DNA of 22,500 bases from Theodoxus fluviatilis (lineage: Eukaryota > Mollusca > Gastropoda > Cycloneritida > Neritidae), in contig JAWQFJ010008347.1 of the NCBI GenBank assembly GCA_034096865.1, positions 1 to 22,500 on the forward strand, in the 5' to 3' direction. The translations under genes and the position numbers were made by a program. Positions 1-9,281 of the stretch are shown piece by piece. Position 1 is the stretch's first letter, and each line of letters begins with the position of its first letter. A model generated the notes under the pieces. The model saw only the letters and a program-made list of their open reading frames with translations. It was not told the DNA's origin and ran no database searches.

Positions 1-80
1 GTAAAGCTCGTTCTCTCTACGCAAAGCTCGTCCTCTCTACGCAAAGCTCGTTCTCTCTACGCAAAGCTCGTCCTCTCTAT
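1..80. repeat. 20-bp tandem repeat, 4 units, cut by window edge
   Basis: Four consecutive 20-bp units of the form GCAAAGCTCGTYCTCTCTAC are visible. Units alternate T and C at one position (TTCTCTC, TCCTCTC, TTCTCTC, TCCTCTC), which suggests a 40-bp higher-order period. The array probably continues to the left of the window. No reading frame or function is suggested. Confidence 0.9.
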
Positions 81-1040
81 GGATGTCTTTGCAGGCGACT
101 TACACCCAAACGTCCCTCTTTTGCCAACTGCTCTTGCACCTTTTCACCACTACAGGGGTATTTGTGGGTATCAAGCGGTCAACACCGCTTTCCAAGCAGA
201 ACGGTTAAGGGCAAAGGGTCCGTCCGGATGTCCTCTTTCTCATTTCTTGGATCCACAGCAGGACATGACGACGTGTCCAATCAATGCAACGACCTGAAGA
301 CCGGAAATGACGCGTCAGCTGTAGCCTGGCGTGTCGATGCCTGCTTCAGCAAGGCGGGTGTGGGGGAAAGGTCGGTGCTCAGGGTCTGCACTAGATGAGA
401 AGCGCTCTGTGCTGTCATCAACATCTGTCACTTCCCAAACAGGTCTACCATAAGCAAGGGGGCGAGATGAGCCAAGACAGGGAGAAGAAGGAGATAAACG
501 TCAGGGGAATGCATGTGGGGAGGGGAAGGCACAACATCTTGAGTGTAGGGCAGTAAGGGAAAAAAGAAGGAAGGAAGGGGAGAAAGCTTGCGGGAGCTGA
601 TGACTCAGAGGAAAGCGGAGATGACAAACAGGATCGTGGCCCTTACAAATTGACGTCGCCAAGCAAACAAATCGGTGATGGGAGAAAAACCTCGATTGAG
701 CGCTGGGATGAGAGGCAGAAGCAGATGTGCTTGGAAGAAAGACCATCAATTATGGGTAGGGCTGTGGAGTGAAACGGAGAAGAAGGATGTGGGAAAAGGG
801 CACTAGTGGAAGTTGGTGCTGGAAGAAGGCTATCACAGCCACTCACTCCCTCGGCCTCCAGCATCCTGCCCTGGACGTCTGCCGTCCCAAGCCCCAAGGC
901 ACGCGCTCCCGCCTTGTGTCCACCACCGGGGCCATTGTTCGGGGCAGGACATGGACAAACAGGGGCTAGGGAGCGGGCAATCACAGGACAGGCAGGCACC
1001 AGGGGGCAGCCTCCCTTGCCTTTGTCCAGCGCTGGCCCTT
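81..1040. other. No recognisable gene; purine-rich unique DNA
   Basis: Only short overlapping frames occur here and none shows a recognisable motif. About 460-780 is strongly purine-rich on the plus strand (runs of GGAAG, GAGAAGG), which makes Ser/Pro/Phe-rich open frames on the minus strand as a by-product. I see no convincing splice sites, repeats or element ends. Confidence 0.5.
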
Positions 1041-1082
1041 AACCCACCCCCACCCCCACCCCACCCCAACCCCCACCCCAGC
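1040..1082 (-). other. C-rich tract with G-quadruplex potential on minus strand
   Basis: The plus strand carries repeated CCCCAC and ACCCC runs, so the minus strand has at least five G-runs of 4-5 separated by 1-2 bases. That satisfies the usual four-run G-quadruplex rule. Only sequence potential is claimed. Confidence 0.6.
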
Positions 1083-1282
1083 CTGCCTGCCGCTTGGGAT
1101 GGACGCACAGCGTCTATTGGGTGTGGCTAGAAACGGTCAGGCAGAAACGTTGGGCAAAGGAATGCAGGCTCGCTACACTAAAAGCACTTTGCACGTCTTC
1201 CGCTTGACATGTTGCATTCAGAAAAATACATTGAAACAACAAACGTTGATACTCATTTGCAGCATCACCTTACCAATTTTCT

Positions 1283-1304
1283 CCCCCCCCCCCCCCCCCC
1301 CCCC
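1283..1304. repeat. Poly-C tract (22 C) followed by A-rich stretch
   Basis: There is an uninterrupted run of 22 C, then TCC, then about 30 bases of A-rich sequence (AAAAAAACAACAC...). A homopolymer this long is prone to length change and sequencing error, so its length should not be trusted exactly. Confidence 0.9.
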
Positions 1305-1409
1305 TCCAAAAAAACAACACAAAAAAACACAAAAACTTCTCACCTCTTTACCTCCACTTCAACCTACATTCACATAGCCCACCCCACCTCTGACAGAGGC
1401 AGGAGACAT

Positions 1410-1828
1410 GTCGTGGCCGAGTGGTTAGCGCGCTGGACCTACAGTCGCTTGCGGCCAGTGGGTACGGCGTTCGAAGCTGCGCGGTTTCCAGAGTTGCATC
1501 CTTGAGCAAGATGTTTAACTCGCATTGTTTCTCCCCACCCAGGAGTAAAACCGGGTACCTGTGAGGGCAATATTGGCAAAACGTTGTGCGATTAACCCTT
1601 GTATGCGGCCAAGCGCCAGCATCGGGTTGGAATACTCCCCAGGGAGCGGAGTTGGTGCTGGTACCTGACTGTGTGTGTCTTAAATGTACGTCACTATGTT
1701 TGTTGTGAGGTACCAGTGAGGATTGATGAAGCTGCCCAGTGATCAGGGGGTAAAGTGTAAGCGGTTTGAGACCCAGACAAAGGGTGTAAGTCGCTATAAA
1801 AAACCACACCTTTACCTTTACCTTTACA
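1410..1828 (+). mobile_element. tRNA-derived SINE, near-complete copy
   Basis: The 5' end reads as a tRNA-Ser/Leu-like head. A Pol III A box TGGCCGAGTGG lies at 1414-1424 and a B box GTTCGAAGC at 1469-1477, 44 bases further on. An unrelated body of about 330 bp follows. The 3' part (about 1745-1800: AAGCGGTTTGAGACCC, then a GTCGCTATAAAAAA-type end) resembles the AAGCGCTTTGAGA...GCGCTATA tails shared by several animal SINE families and their partner LINEs. It ends in a short tandem tail of three CCTTTA/CTTTAC units (1809-1827). It is not a functional tRNA gene: the 3' acceptor half does not pair with the 5' end. A diverged second copy occurs in two pieces at 14517-14570 and 17877-18060. No clear target-site duplication was found. 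Confidence 0.8.
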
Positions 1829-2127
1829 ACACGATATGCGAGGAAGACAGCAATTTTTATTTCCGACCATATCATAAACTACGAACATATATGTGACCCG
1901 TTTTCACAAACTGAGTCTTAACTCGCAAAAATAAGATATTGAGATATTGTTATTTTCAAAATTTACAATAACAATCTTTAATTTGATATAAAAGTCAAAC
2001 TTCCACTCCAAAAACTGTTAAAGTTATGCTCACTCAAAGAGAGGTGGTGTGCTGACGGCTATTTTGAGAAAACAACTTTATCTACAGTTTTTCCTTAGCA
2101 ACAGGCCTTTTTCATGCATGCATCAGC
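1829..2127. other. AT-rich non-coding stretch
   Basis: AT-rich sequence with no frame worth reporting. On the minus strand an AATAAA hexamer lies at 1861-1856. If the terminal exon proposed at 2354-2128 is real, this is its nearest candidate poly(A) signal, about 270 nt past the stop codon. Confidence 0.35.
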
Positions 2128-2354
2128 TCAAAACTTGACAGGTTTGTAGAGAAAATCTATTTCTGAACATTGAATGATAAATAAATGGAAAAGTATTTGA
2201 TCTTGACACTTCCGTTCCCCAGGGCAGCAGGTGCGGTCATAGACTTTCCAGCAATGCCTTGTAACACACCCTTTACAGGTTTTACAACTTGCTGTCCAGC
2301 TTGACTGACGTGAATACGGATTCCAAATTATGTGTGGTAATGCTGGAGGAATGC
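2128..2354 (-). CDS. Candidate terminal exon, Cys-rich, possibly 3' exon of the THAP-like gene
   Basis: On the minus strand a strong 3' splice site (TTCCTTTTCTTCTTAG) ends at 2355. A 227-nt open frame follows from 2354 to a stop at 2130-2128. The exon starts in phase to complete a codon left by the exon ending at 3547 (G|GC, Gly), so 4030-3547 plus 2354-2128 gives one uninterrupted 236-residue protein. The encoded segment has a dense cysteine cluster, C-x2-C-x2-C-x4-C-x7-CC-x5-C, just after a Trp. The CC-x5-C end and preceding CxxC pairs faintly recall the zinc-binding intracellular domain at the C-terminus of P2X7-like proteins, but I cannot confirm this. No signal peptide is present, so a secreted Cys-rich peptide is not supported. 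The frame could also be chance or a decayed transposon exon. Confidence 0.3.
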
Positions 2355-2600
2355 CTAAGAAGAAAAGGAAGTGACCCAGGGAACAAAGGAGATTTGTCGT
2401 AGACGTGGAATGATAGAGCAATCGCTGTTGTGTTGATGCACTAGAAACAGATCCTAGCGCAGGACAGCGAATTACAAAATGTAAATAATACCTCACATAA
2501 TAAAGCATTTGAGCATTGCTAAAATGCTGTATGGACAATCAGCAGGCTTTGGAAAGTATGTGTAAATTAATACGTTAAATTATGTTTGCACGAAAATGAT

Positions 2601-2780
2601 GTATGTATGTATTTTCATTTTTACTGCGCCATTATCACGATAAACATGCTCATGGCGCGACAAGACAAAATAAAAAAGTTTTGAGGCCAGTTTTAAATGC
2701 GGCCAAGGATTGACTAACCCTCAGACCCTAAGGAAGTTGGTTCCAGAGTCTCGGTCCAACAACGTAAAATATAGGTAACA
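2601..2780 (-). mobile_element. LINE 3' terminal fragment (CR1/L2-like RT C-terminus)
   Basis: The reverse complement reads VVGPRLWNQLP, then after a frame break LAAFKTGLKTFLF, then a HEHV-type end, and finishes in a GAAAATACATACATACAT tail. GPRLWN.LP followed by FK..LK..LF is the familiar C-terminal end of CR1/L2/Rex1-like LINE polymerases. The same end and the same tail (GAAAATACATATATACAT) occur at 14854-15110, so both copies belong to one family. Only about 180 bp survives, with in-frame stops and frameshifts. It lies in the proposed intron of the THAP-like gene, in the same orientation. Confidence 0.65.
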
Positions 2781-3052
2781 CTCTTTGATAGTGTGTGCAA
2801 ACAATTTACTAACAAGGATAAAACAATTGAAAAAAAAATCAAAATACTATCCAGCTTTTCTTTTCATTATTTGGTGTCACATGAATTCGAAAATGTCGAT
2901 ACTTTAAAGATCTAGGAGAGCGTACTTAAGTTTTATTGTTTACACAATAATATTGAATAACTCAATGTATTGTGAACTTAACACATTTTGTTTTCGTGAT
3001 AATGCGTTGTAAAACAGCCCATTCTCGGCAAAGAAAAATTTTCAAGCAACTC

Positions 3053-3077
3053 TGCGCATGCGCAAGTTGTGACGTCA
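3053..3077. promoter_or_regulatory. Perfect NRF1 palindrome next to a full CRE
   Basis: TGCGCATGCGCA at 3053-3064 is the exact NRF1/ewg consensus palindrome. TGACGTCA at 3070-3077 is the exact cAMP-response element, five bases further on. This pairing is typical of TATA-less animal core promoters. An ATG with G at +4 follows on the plus strand at 3104, opening a frame that begins MAEASDYDNNLDTG before running into the poly-G tract. Both motifs are palindromic, so direction cannot be read from them. Confidence 0.5.
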
Positions 3078-3165
3078 CATACATCCTGACCTCAAGCCTA
3101 TACATGGCTGAGGCAAGCGATTATGACAACAATTTAGACACGGGCTGCGATTCAAGCAGTTTATG

Positions 3166-3375
<210 letters not shown>

Positions 3376-3546
3376 AGTGTGACAACAGTTCACCACTCAC
3401 CCGCAGGTGAATGATTCCCACATTGCGGTGAGTGCCTGCATCAGTCAGGATAAACAATAACTGTAGTATCAGGTTAAAGCTGCCAACAGTAAATTTCATG
3501 CAGCACTGTACTTCTTTACAAGACTGAGCAATAATAATGCACTCAC

Positions 3547-4030
3547 CCTTTGGTGTTCCCTTGATGTAAGAGTGCAAGTGACCGTTGTCACTGGGGTTGT
3601 GGCTGCCTGACACGTCGAAATACTTGTATTCGTAGAAGTTGTCAAGGACGCCATCGGCATTCGTCGCTCTTTGAGTTTCTGCCGGCATCAGTCGGCGGTC
3701 GCGATCGGTCATGCTTTTGTATGGATAAAACTGCCTTCGGTAGTAGCTTCTTTTTCCCCGCAATCTCCTCTTGCAGCCGGCATGAGTGTGGGTAGCAATC
3801 GGGAGCGATGGGCTTGCTGCAGACGACCGAGTATGATGTTTGCACAAATGTGCAAAGCGCACCCACTTACGGTTTAATGATGGGTCCCGCGGAAATCTAT
3901 GCGCCCCCACTCCATCTGAGTTTCTCAAGGAACATTCAGCAACTGCGCATTCAGCGCCATAGCGTTTCCTCTTCAGTGAAACGGCCGGTGTAGACTCACC
4001 GCTCGTGGAAACTGCATTGGCAGACGCCAT
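3547..4030 (-). CDS. THAP-type zinc-finger protein, first coding exon
   Basis: The frame starts at ATG 4030 and runs leftward. Residues 20-23 are KRKR, a possible nuclear localisation signal. Residues 28-33 give C-x4-C, followed by HRFPRDPSLNRKW (44-56), the hallmark stretch of THAP DNA-binding domains (C2CH zinc fingers, often transposase-derived). C63-x2-H66 could close the finger, but the 29-residue gap after C33 is shorter than the usual 35-53, so the finger may be atypical or completed by another exon. Two splice donors are visible: GTAAGT at 3870 (exon 4030-3871) and GTGAGT at 3546 (exon 4030-3547); both leave phase 1. The frame then reads on into the intron and the (GA)n tract, which is not coding. 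A CRE/E2F-type promoter sits just upstream. A host THAP gene or a transposase-derived remnant are both possible. Confidence 0.6.
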
Positions 4031-4054
4031 GCTTTGAAGTGACTAGGATGTACG

Positions 4055-4082
4055 TGACGTCGCTCCCTGTTTGGCGCGCGAA
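4055..4082 (-). promoter_or_regulatory. Promoter-like CRE and E2F sites upstream of the THAP exon
   Basis: Immediately upstream of the minus-strand ATG at 4030 are TGACGTCG (4055-4062, a CRE with one change) and TTTGGCGC followed by GCGAA (4070-4082, an E2F-like palindrome). The first is about 25 bases from the ATG, so transcription probably starts close by and the 5' UTR is short. This GC-rich patch contrasts with the AT-rich DNA beyond 4082. Confidence 0.45.
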
Positions 4083-4084
4083 TT

Positions 4085-5845
4085 TCTTTTTTTCCAGGTG
4101 TTGTTTTCAACAATTAATTAATTACAAATTGGAACTAACTTTTTCAGCAAAATGAACTAAATGATGAATTTGTGTATAACTTTAGCCAATCTCTCAATGA
4201 TTTTGACTGCGTGCTCTCCTACATCTAGTCAGTGAAATCTTGTTTACGTCCACAAGTACAACTACAACGCATCTATGTGTCGAACATTAAACATTCTGCT
4301 TCTACACTTTTCTTTGTCATTAGGACAGAAACAGCTGTTGTGATCGATGTAGAAACGAGTCTATCTTGACAGGACATCCAGCACTTGCTTTGAGCACGCC
4401 TTGTTCTGTGCAAGAAGCGTGCTAGAAGAAGAAAGGGCATCCGACGGGCGAACATCACTGGGAAGAGCTGCAAAGCCAAAGAGGCCGTCTGCAGGTTTTC
4501 TAGAGGGTCTCGTGTGGACAGTAGGCAACTGTGGTGTGTGATGCCCATTGTCTCTGCCACTTTGTGTGCGAATATAAGAAGTTGTTCATTGAAAAGATAT
4601 AGTCATTTAACAAACAATGTTTGTTTCCACATGTAGAAAATGCCACGTAATCATCTGTGACAGGGAAACCCAAGCCTCCACTGCTAGTGGTCGACTTTCC
4701 ATGCACAAGAAAACTCGTCCTCTGTACAGGAATTTGTTTCAACCAAGGTGTAAACGGTTTCTATTACATTTCGCGACTCTTGCGCTCACATCGTCTGGGC
4801 TGGAGCCATTCTTTCCCTAGACTGTTTAAGCAGCGTTTCTTGCAGGATTACTCTGTGCGCCCTCTGTGAGGCGCGGACTTTCCAGGGGTGTCGAAGACAT
4901 ACATGCCCTTCGCACCCCGGGCCTGGGGCTTGCCGAGGCTTGCGCCGTGGAATGCCGGGCAAAGTTTGCCTTGTCGTCGAGGTTTAAAACTGCAAATGGC
5001 TTCCTCGTGCGCCCAGGGAATATTTACCTTGAAAAGATTGGAGTAGATCCTATTGAAACCCTACACACTTAGCCGAAAGTGGTGGCAAGGGTGGTGGTGG
5101 GATACTTGGTTTCAAGCAGTGGCAAGCATCAACGCTCCATGAACGTCTGTTTTTGAAAAGGATATAGTCTTTGTTGACGAAAATTAAAAGGCGGTTTTCA
5201 AACAAGTTATTTAAAAAATTTCGTTGTGTTTCACTGTGGGGTTTTGGAAATTCGATAGCAGTAGACGTAAAACATCCTGTTTGACAATAACGTTAGCAGA
5301 GTAATATTTGTTCGCATGGTGCGATGAGAAGGACAGAAAGAACACAACTAGAATCAGCTTGGAGTAACCACCAAAGGCTGCATGATAGCCATAGCAATAG
5401 ACCAGACATGACGTGCTTTGACTCCCTGCAGCTCGACCGTGACCAGAAATCGGCAGCACAATGATTAATGAATGCGTGCTTGAGCGTGGGGAAAGGGAGA
5501 AGGCTCGGAGACGAGTGAAGACCTGCTTTGCAGCGGCTCAGTCCAGACGCCCTTGCAGAACGCCATTACGTTTTCATCGCTGCCTCGCGACCTGCCACAG
5601 CTACGCACCCTGCACTCGCTAATTGCGTTCCGTGCGCACAGAATCCGTGGCTTCTGATGGGCGTCCTGAAAAAAGTAATCCCTTCGTAAAATATGGACGT
5701 CAAGCAACATCTCCCCGCTTAGGTATTCGTGTCACACACGCGAACATACAATAGGAAAGCAGCCGCGCGCAGAGCGCAGTTATGCAAACTACTACGTCTT
5801 TTCCTTGTGGAAGAAGGCACAGTGGTTATGAGTTTTCTGGCACTG
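4085..5845. other. Unique DNA, no gene supported
   Basis: I translated both strands by eye and found no family motif, element end or array. Frames of 60-95 codons exist (for example minus 4560-4273 and plus 4866-5072) but lack motifs and splice support. A GGTGG-rich patch occurs near 5080-5100. Confidence 0.5.
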
Positions 5846-5947
5846 TCGCACAAAACACTTCGCACAAAACATCGCACAAATCACTTCGCACAAAACACTT
5901 CGCACAAATCACTTCGCACAAAACACTTCGCACAAAATACTTCGCAC
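5846..5947. repeat. 14-bp tandem repeat, about 7 units
   Basis: The unit is TCGCACAAAACACT, with variants AAATCACT and a 10-bp short unit (CATCGCACAAATCACT region). The array starts at 5846 and ends at CTTCGCACCTC near 5947. It is 140 bp before the 42-bp minisatellite and shares no sequence with it. Confidence 0.85.
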
Positions 5948-6086
5948 CTCTGATCGGGTAACCAGAAAAAGAAGCTGATAATAAAACTAGGTAGATAATA
6001 TGTATTTGCGGTTTTGTATCTTATTCATTACAAAAAGAGTCACTTGGAATGAAAATCATGTACACAACGGTGACGAGCAAAAATAA

Positions 6087-6778
6087 GTAAGAGTGGCTCC
6101 CTACGTGTACTGTACAATAACTAGAAAAGTAAGAGTGGCTCCCTACATGTCTTGTACAATAACTAGAAAAGTAAGAGTGGCTCCCTACGTGTACTGTACA
6201 ATAACTAGAAAAGTAAGAGTGGCTCCCTACGTGTACTGTACAATAACTAGAAAAGTAAGAGTGGCTCCCTACGTGTCTTGTACAATAACTAAAAAAGTAA
6301 GAGTGGTTTCCTACGTGTACTGTACAATAACTAGAAAAGTAAGAGTGGCTCCCTACGTGTCTTGTACAATAACTAGAAAAGTAAGAGTGGCTCCCTACGT
6401 GTACTGTACAATAACTAGAAAAGTAAGAGTGGCTCCCTACGTGTCTTGTACAATAACTAGAAAAGTAAGAGTGGTTTCCTACGTGTACTGTACAATAACT
6501 AGAAAAGTAAGAGTGGCTCCCTACGTGTACTGTACAATAACTAGAAAAGTAAGAGTGGCTCCCTACGTGTACTGTACAATAACTAGAAAAGTAAGACTGG
6601 CTCCCTACGTGTACTGTACAATAACTAGAAAAGTAAGAGTGGCTCCCTACGTGTACTGTACAATAACTAGAAAAGTAAGAGTGGCTCCCTACATGTACTG
6701 TACAATAACTAGAAAAGTAAGAGTGGCTCCCTACATGTACTGTACAATAACTAGAAAAGTAAGAGTGGCTCCCTACGT
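6087..6778. repeat. 42-bp minisatellite, left arm (about 16.5 units)
   Basis: The unit can be written as GTAAGAGTGGCTCCCTACGT, then GTACTGTACAATAACTAGAA, then AA. Unit length is exactly 42 in this arm, a multiple of three, so both strands stay open (plus: VAPYVYCTITRKVR per unit; minus: SHSYFSSYCTVHVG). Variant units recur: TGTCTTGTAC for TGTACTGTAC, GGTTTCC for GGCTCCC, ACATG for ACGTG, AGACTGG for AGAGTGG. The changes include amino-acid replacements in either frame, which argues against protein selection. The arm stops in the middle of a unit at the LINE junction. Confidence 0.95.
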
Positions 6779-7954
6779 TGTTGTTGGCATCCGTCAGTCT
6801 CGTGAGACCATGGAGTGTGCGCCAGGTTTGGTCAGTCCGGGGTTGAGCGGCAGCGTACTCTGTGGCTGTAGAGCCCGATCCTTGAGCCGCATGCTCTGTT
6901 GCACTTGTCGCAAGTGAAGTTTTGGCGTGGCTCTGTAGATGCCGACGCTATCCTCTGTCGTCTGTGTTCTCTCCTCTCCTCCCACTGCTCCCGTCTCCTC
7001 CTCTCGCTGGCCTGGACGCCAGTCTTGACGGCGTGTCTCCAGCTGCTGCGGTCAGCGGCCACCGTTTCCCAGTCTGCTGGGTTGATGCCTCCCGCCGTCA
7101 TGTCACGTTTACAAACGTCCTTGTAGCGGAGGAGAGGTCTTCCTGCAGGTCTGGATCCCGTGGCGAGCTCGCAGTACAGCACATCTTTGGGTATTCGGCC
7201 GTCGTCCATCCTGCTGACGTGACCCAGCCATCTAAGTCGTCTCTGGCTGAGCATGGCGAACATGCTGGGAATACCTGCTTGCGCCAGTACGTCCTTGTTG
7301 GGGATGCGGTCCTGCCAACTGATGCCCAGGATCCTTCTGAGGCAACGCATGTGAAAGGTGTTGAGCCGGCGTTCTTGGCGGGAATACAGAGTCCACGCTT
7401 TGCTTCCGTAAAGGAGCGTGCTGAGAACGCAGGCCTGGTAGACTTTCATCTTGGTGTTTGTTGTCAGCATGGAGTTGTCCCAGACACGCTTTCCGAGGCG
7501 GGCCAGTGATGTTGCGGCTTTGCCAATGCGCTTACTTAGTTCGGCGTCCAGAGACAAGTTGCTTGAGATGGTGGAGCCCAGGTATGTAAACTCCTCCACC
7601 ACCATAAGGGTGTGGTCGCCGATGGAGATGCTGGGAGCGGTACTGACGTCCTGACCCATGACTTCGGTCTTCTTGATGCTGATGGTCAGAGCGAATTCTT
7701 TGCATGCCTGGGCAAAGCAGTTGATGAGACGCTGCAGCGCCTCCTCTGTGTGCGCAGTCAGGGCAGCATCATCAGCAAACAGCTCTCTGATCAGGACCCT
7801 TTGCACTTTGGTCTTTGCACGGAGGCAGGCTAGGTTGAAGAGACCTCCATCACTTCTGGTATGGATGTACACACCATCCTCAGACTGTCTGAAGGCGTAG
7901 GACAGTAGCAAGGAGAAGAAGATGCCGAAGAGGGTAGGAGCAAGCACACAGCCC
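6779..7954 (-). mobile_element. 5'-truncated RTE-like LINE fragment inside the minisatellite
   Basis: The minus strand carries an open frame of about 373 codons from the junction at 7954 to a stop at 6834-6832. It begins inside the reverse transcriptase at QGCVLAPTLF. The catalytic FADD is at 7779-7768, followed by KKTEVM, FTYLGS, STLLYGS, FHMRCLRRILGI and WLGHVSRM, an order and wording typical of RTE-type and closely related LINEs. A C-terminal C-x2-C-x12-H-x3-C finger (6903-6835) ends the protein. A 50-bp 3' UTR follows and finishes in a (CAA)3 tail next to the array. There are no internal stops or frameshifts, so the insertion is young compared with the other LINEs here. The endonuclease and first half of the RT are missing, so the copy is dead. 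The frame happens to continue into the array, giving a 644-codon chimeric ORF that is probably meaningless. Confidence 0.9.
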
Positions 7955-8950
7955 TGTACTGTACAATAACTAGAAAAGTAAGACTGGCTCCCTACGTGTA
8001 CTGTACAATAACTAGAAAAGTAAGACTGGCTCCCTACGTGTACTGTACAATAACTAGAAAAGTAAGAGTGGCTCCCTACGTGTACTGTACAATAACTAGA
8101 AAAGTAAGAGTGGCTCCCTACGTGTACTGTACAATAACTAGAAAAGTAAGAATGGCTCCCTACGTGTCTTGTACAATAACTAGAAAAGTAAGAGTGGCTC
8201 CCTACGTGTACTGTACAATAACTAGAAAAGTAAGACTGGCTCCCTACGTGTACTGTACAATAACTAGAAAAGTAAGAGTGGCTCCCTACGTGTACTGTAC
8301 AATAACTAGAAAAGTAAGAGTGGCTCCCTACGTGTACTGTACAATAACTAGAAAAGTAAGAGTGGCTCCCTACGTGTACTGTACAATAACTAGAAAAGTA
8401 AGAGTGGTTTCCTACGTGTACTGTACAATAACTAGAAAAGTAAGACTGGCTCCCTACGTGTACTGTACAATAACTAGAAAAGTAAGAGTGGCTCCCTACG
8501 TGTACTGTACAATAACTAGAAAAGTAAGAGTGGCTCCCTACGTGTACTGTACAATAACTAGAAAAGTAAGAGTGGCTCCCTACGTGTACTGTACAATAAC
8601 TAGAAAAGTAAGAGTGGCTCCCTACGTGTACTGTACAATAACTAGAAAAGTAAGAGTGGCTCCCTACGTGTACTGTACAATAACTAGAAAAGTAAGAGTG
8701 GCTCCCTACGTGTACTGTACAATAACTAGAAAAGTAAGAGTGGCTCCCTACGTGTACTGTACACATAACTAGAAAAGTAAGAGTGGCTCCCTACGTGTCT
8801 TGTACAATAACTAGAAAAGTAAGAATGGCTCCCTACGTGTCTTGTACAATAACTAGAAAAGTAAGAGTGGCTCCCTACGTGTACTGTACAATAACTAGAA
8901 AAGTAAGAGTGGTTTCCTACGTGTACTGTACAATAACTAGAAAAGTAAGA
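7955..8950. repeat. 42-bp minisatellite, right arm (about 23.7 units)
   Basis: Same unit as 6087-6778, resuming at exactly the unit position where the left arm stopped. The plus frame is open from 7955 to 8770, where one unit has ACACATAAC instead of ACAATAAC, shifting the frame; it then continues to 8950. The variants seen in the left arm recur, including GGTTTCC, TGTCTTGT and AGACTGG types, and a long run of near-identical units lies at about 8470-8750, suggesting recent local amplification. Each unit contains AAAAGTAAGAG, which resembles a 5' splice site. Confidence 0.95.
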
Positions 8951-8991
8951 GATTTTTATCTTACTTTTGGCATTTTCTCTTGCAATTACAG

Positions 8992-9217
8992 TTCTCTATA
9001 AGCCCAGGTATGAAGGTCTGAGAACAAAATATTTAGGAATCCACACCAACCCTCCAGATGTGCATATATTTGTCAGTTTCATGGCATCAACAGATGCAAA
9101 TATTATAAAAGGAACGGCCTCAATGCTACGAAGCATCTTCAGACGACGAGAAGAAACATTGTCCATAGAAAATATCAATTCTTTGAAAGGGCCTCTGGGC
9201 TATCAAATAAACGGTCA
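8992..9217 (+). other. Exon-like open segment after a strong 3' splice site
   Basis: Just after the last minisatellite unit there is a pyrimidine-rich run ending CTCTTGCAATTACAG at 8991, a good 3' splice site. The following frame (LYKPRYEGLRTKYLGI..., VHIFVSFMASTDANII..., TASMLRSIFRRREE..., KGPLGYQING) is open for at least 75 codons in AT-rich sequence, with balanced, protein-like composition. I do not recognise the family. No clean donor is seen at its end: a CAG|GTATGA donor at 9008 would give an implausible 16-nt exon. The segment ends at a (CT)n tract. It could be an exon of an unidentified gene, a decayed transposon ORF or chance. Confidence 0.3.
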
Positions 9218-9220
9218 AGT

Positions 9221-9223
<3 letters not shown>

Positions 9224-9281
<58 letters not shown>
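9224..9281. repeat. (CT)n microsatellite at 5' edge of LINE
   Basis: A (CT)n run of about 28 repeats, with one CTTT interruption near the end. The LINE coding remnant (TACAGCAAGGCATTTGAT, YSKAFD) starts directly after it. A second (CT)n run sits at the other end of the LINE (10862-10914). Confidence 0.95.

Noticed and set aside
1410..1490. Functional tRNA-Ser or tRNA-Leu gene
   Set aside because: A and B boxes are present, but the acceptor stem does not pair and the sequence continues into a SINE body with a second copy elsewhere in the window.
1385..1842. Target-site duplication around the first SINE
   Set aside because: The best candidates (GAGGCAGGAGACA before, GAGGAAGACA after) need a gap and mismatches, so they were not accepted.
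2200..2310. Secreted cysteine-rich toxin-like peptide
   Set aside because: The cysteine cluster lacks a signal peptide and cleavage context, and fits better as part of an internal or terminal exon of the THAP-like gene.
6087..8950. CRISPR-like array or a real 14-residue repeat protein
   Set aside because: There are no variable spacers between units, so it is a plain tandem array. Open frames on both strands follow from the unit length of 42 being a multiple of three, and variants change amino acids freely in both frames.
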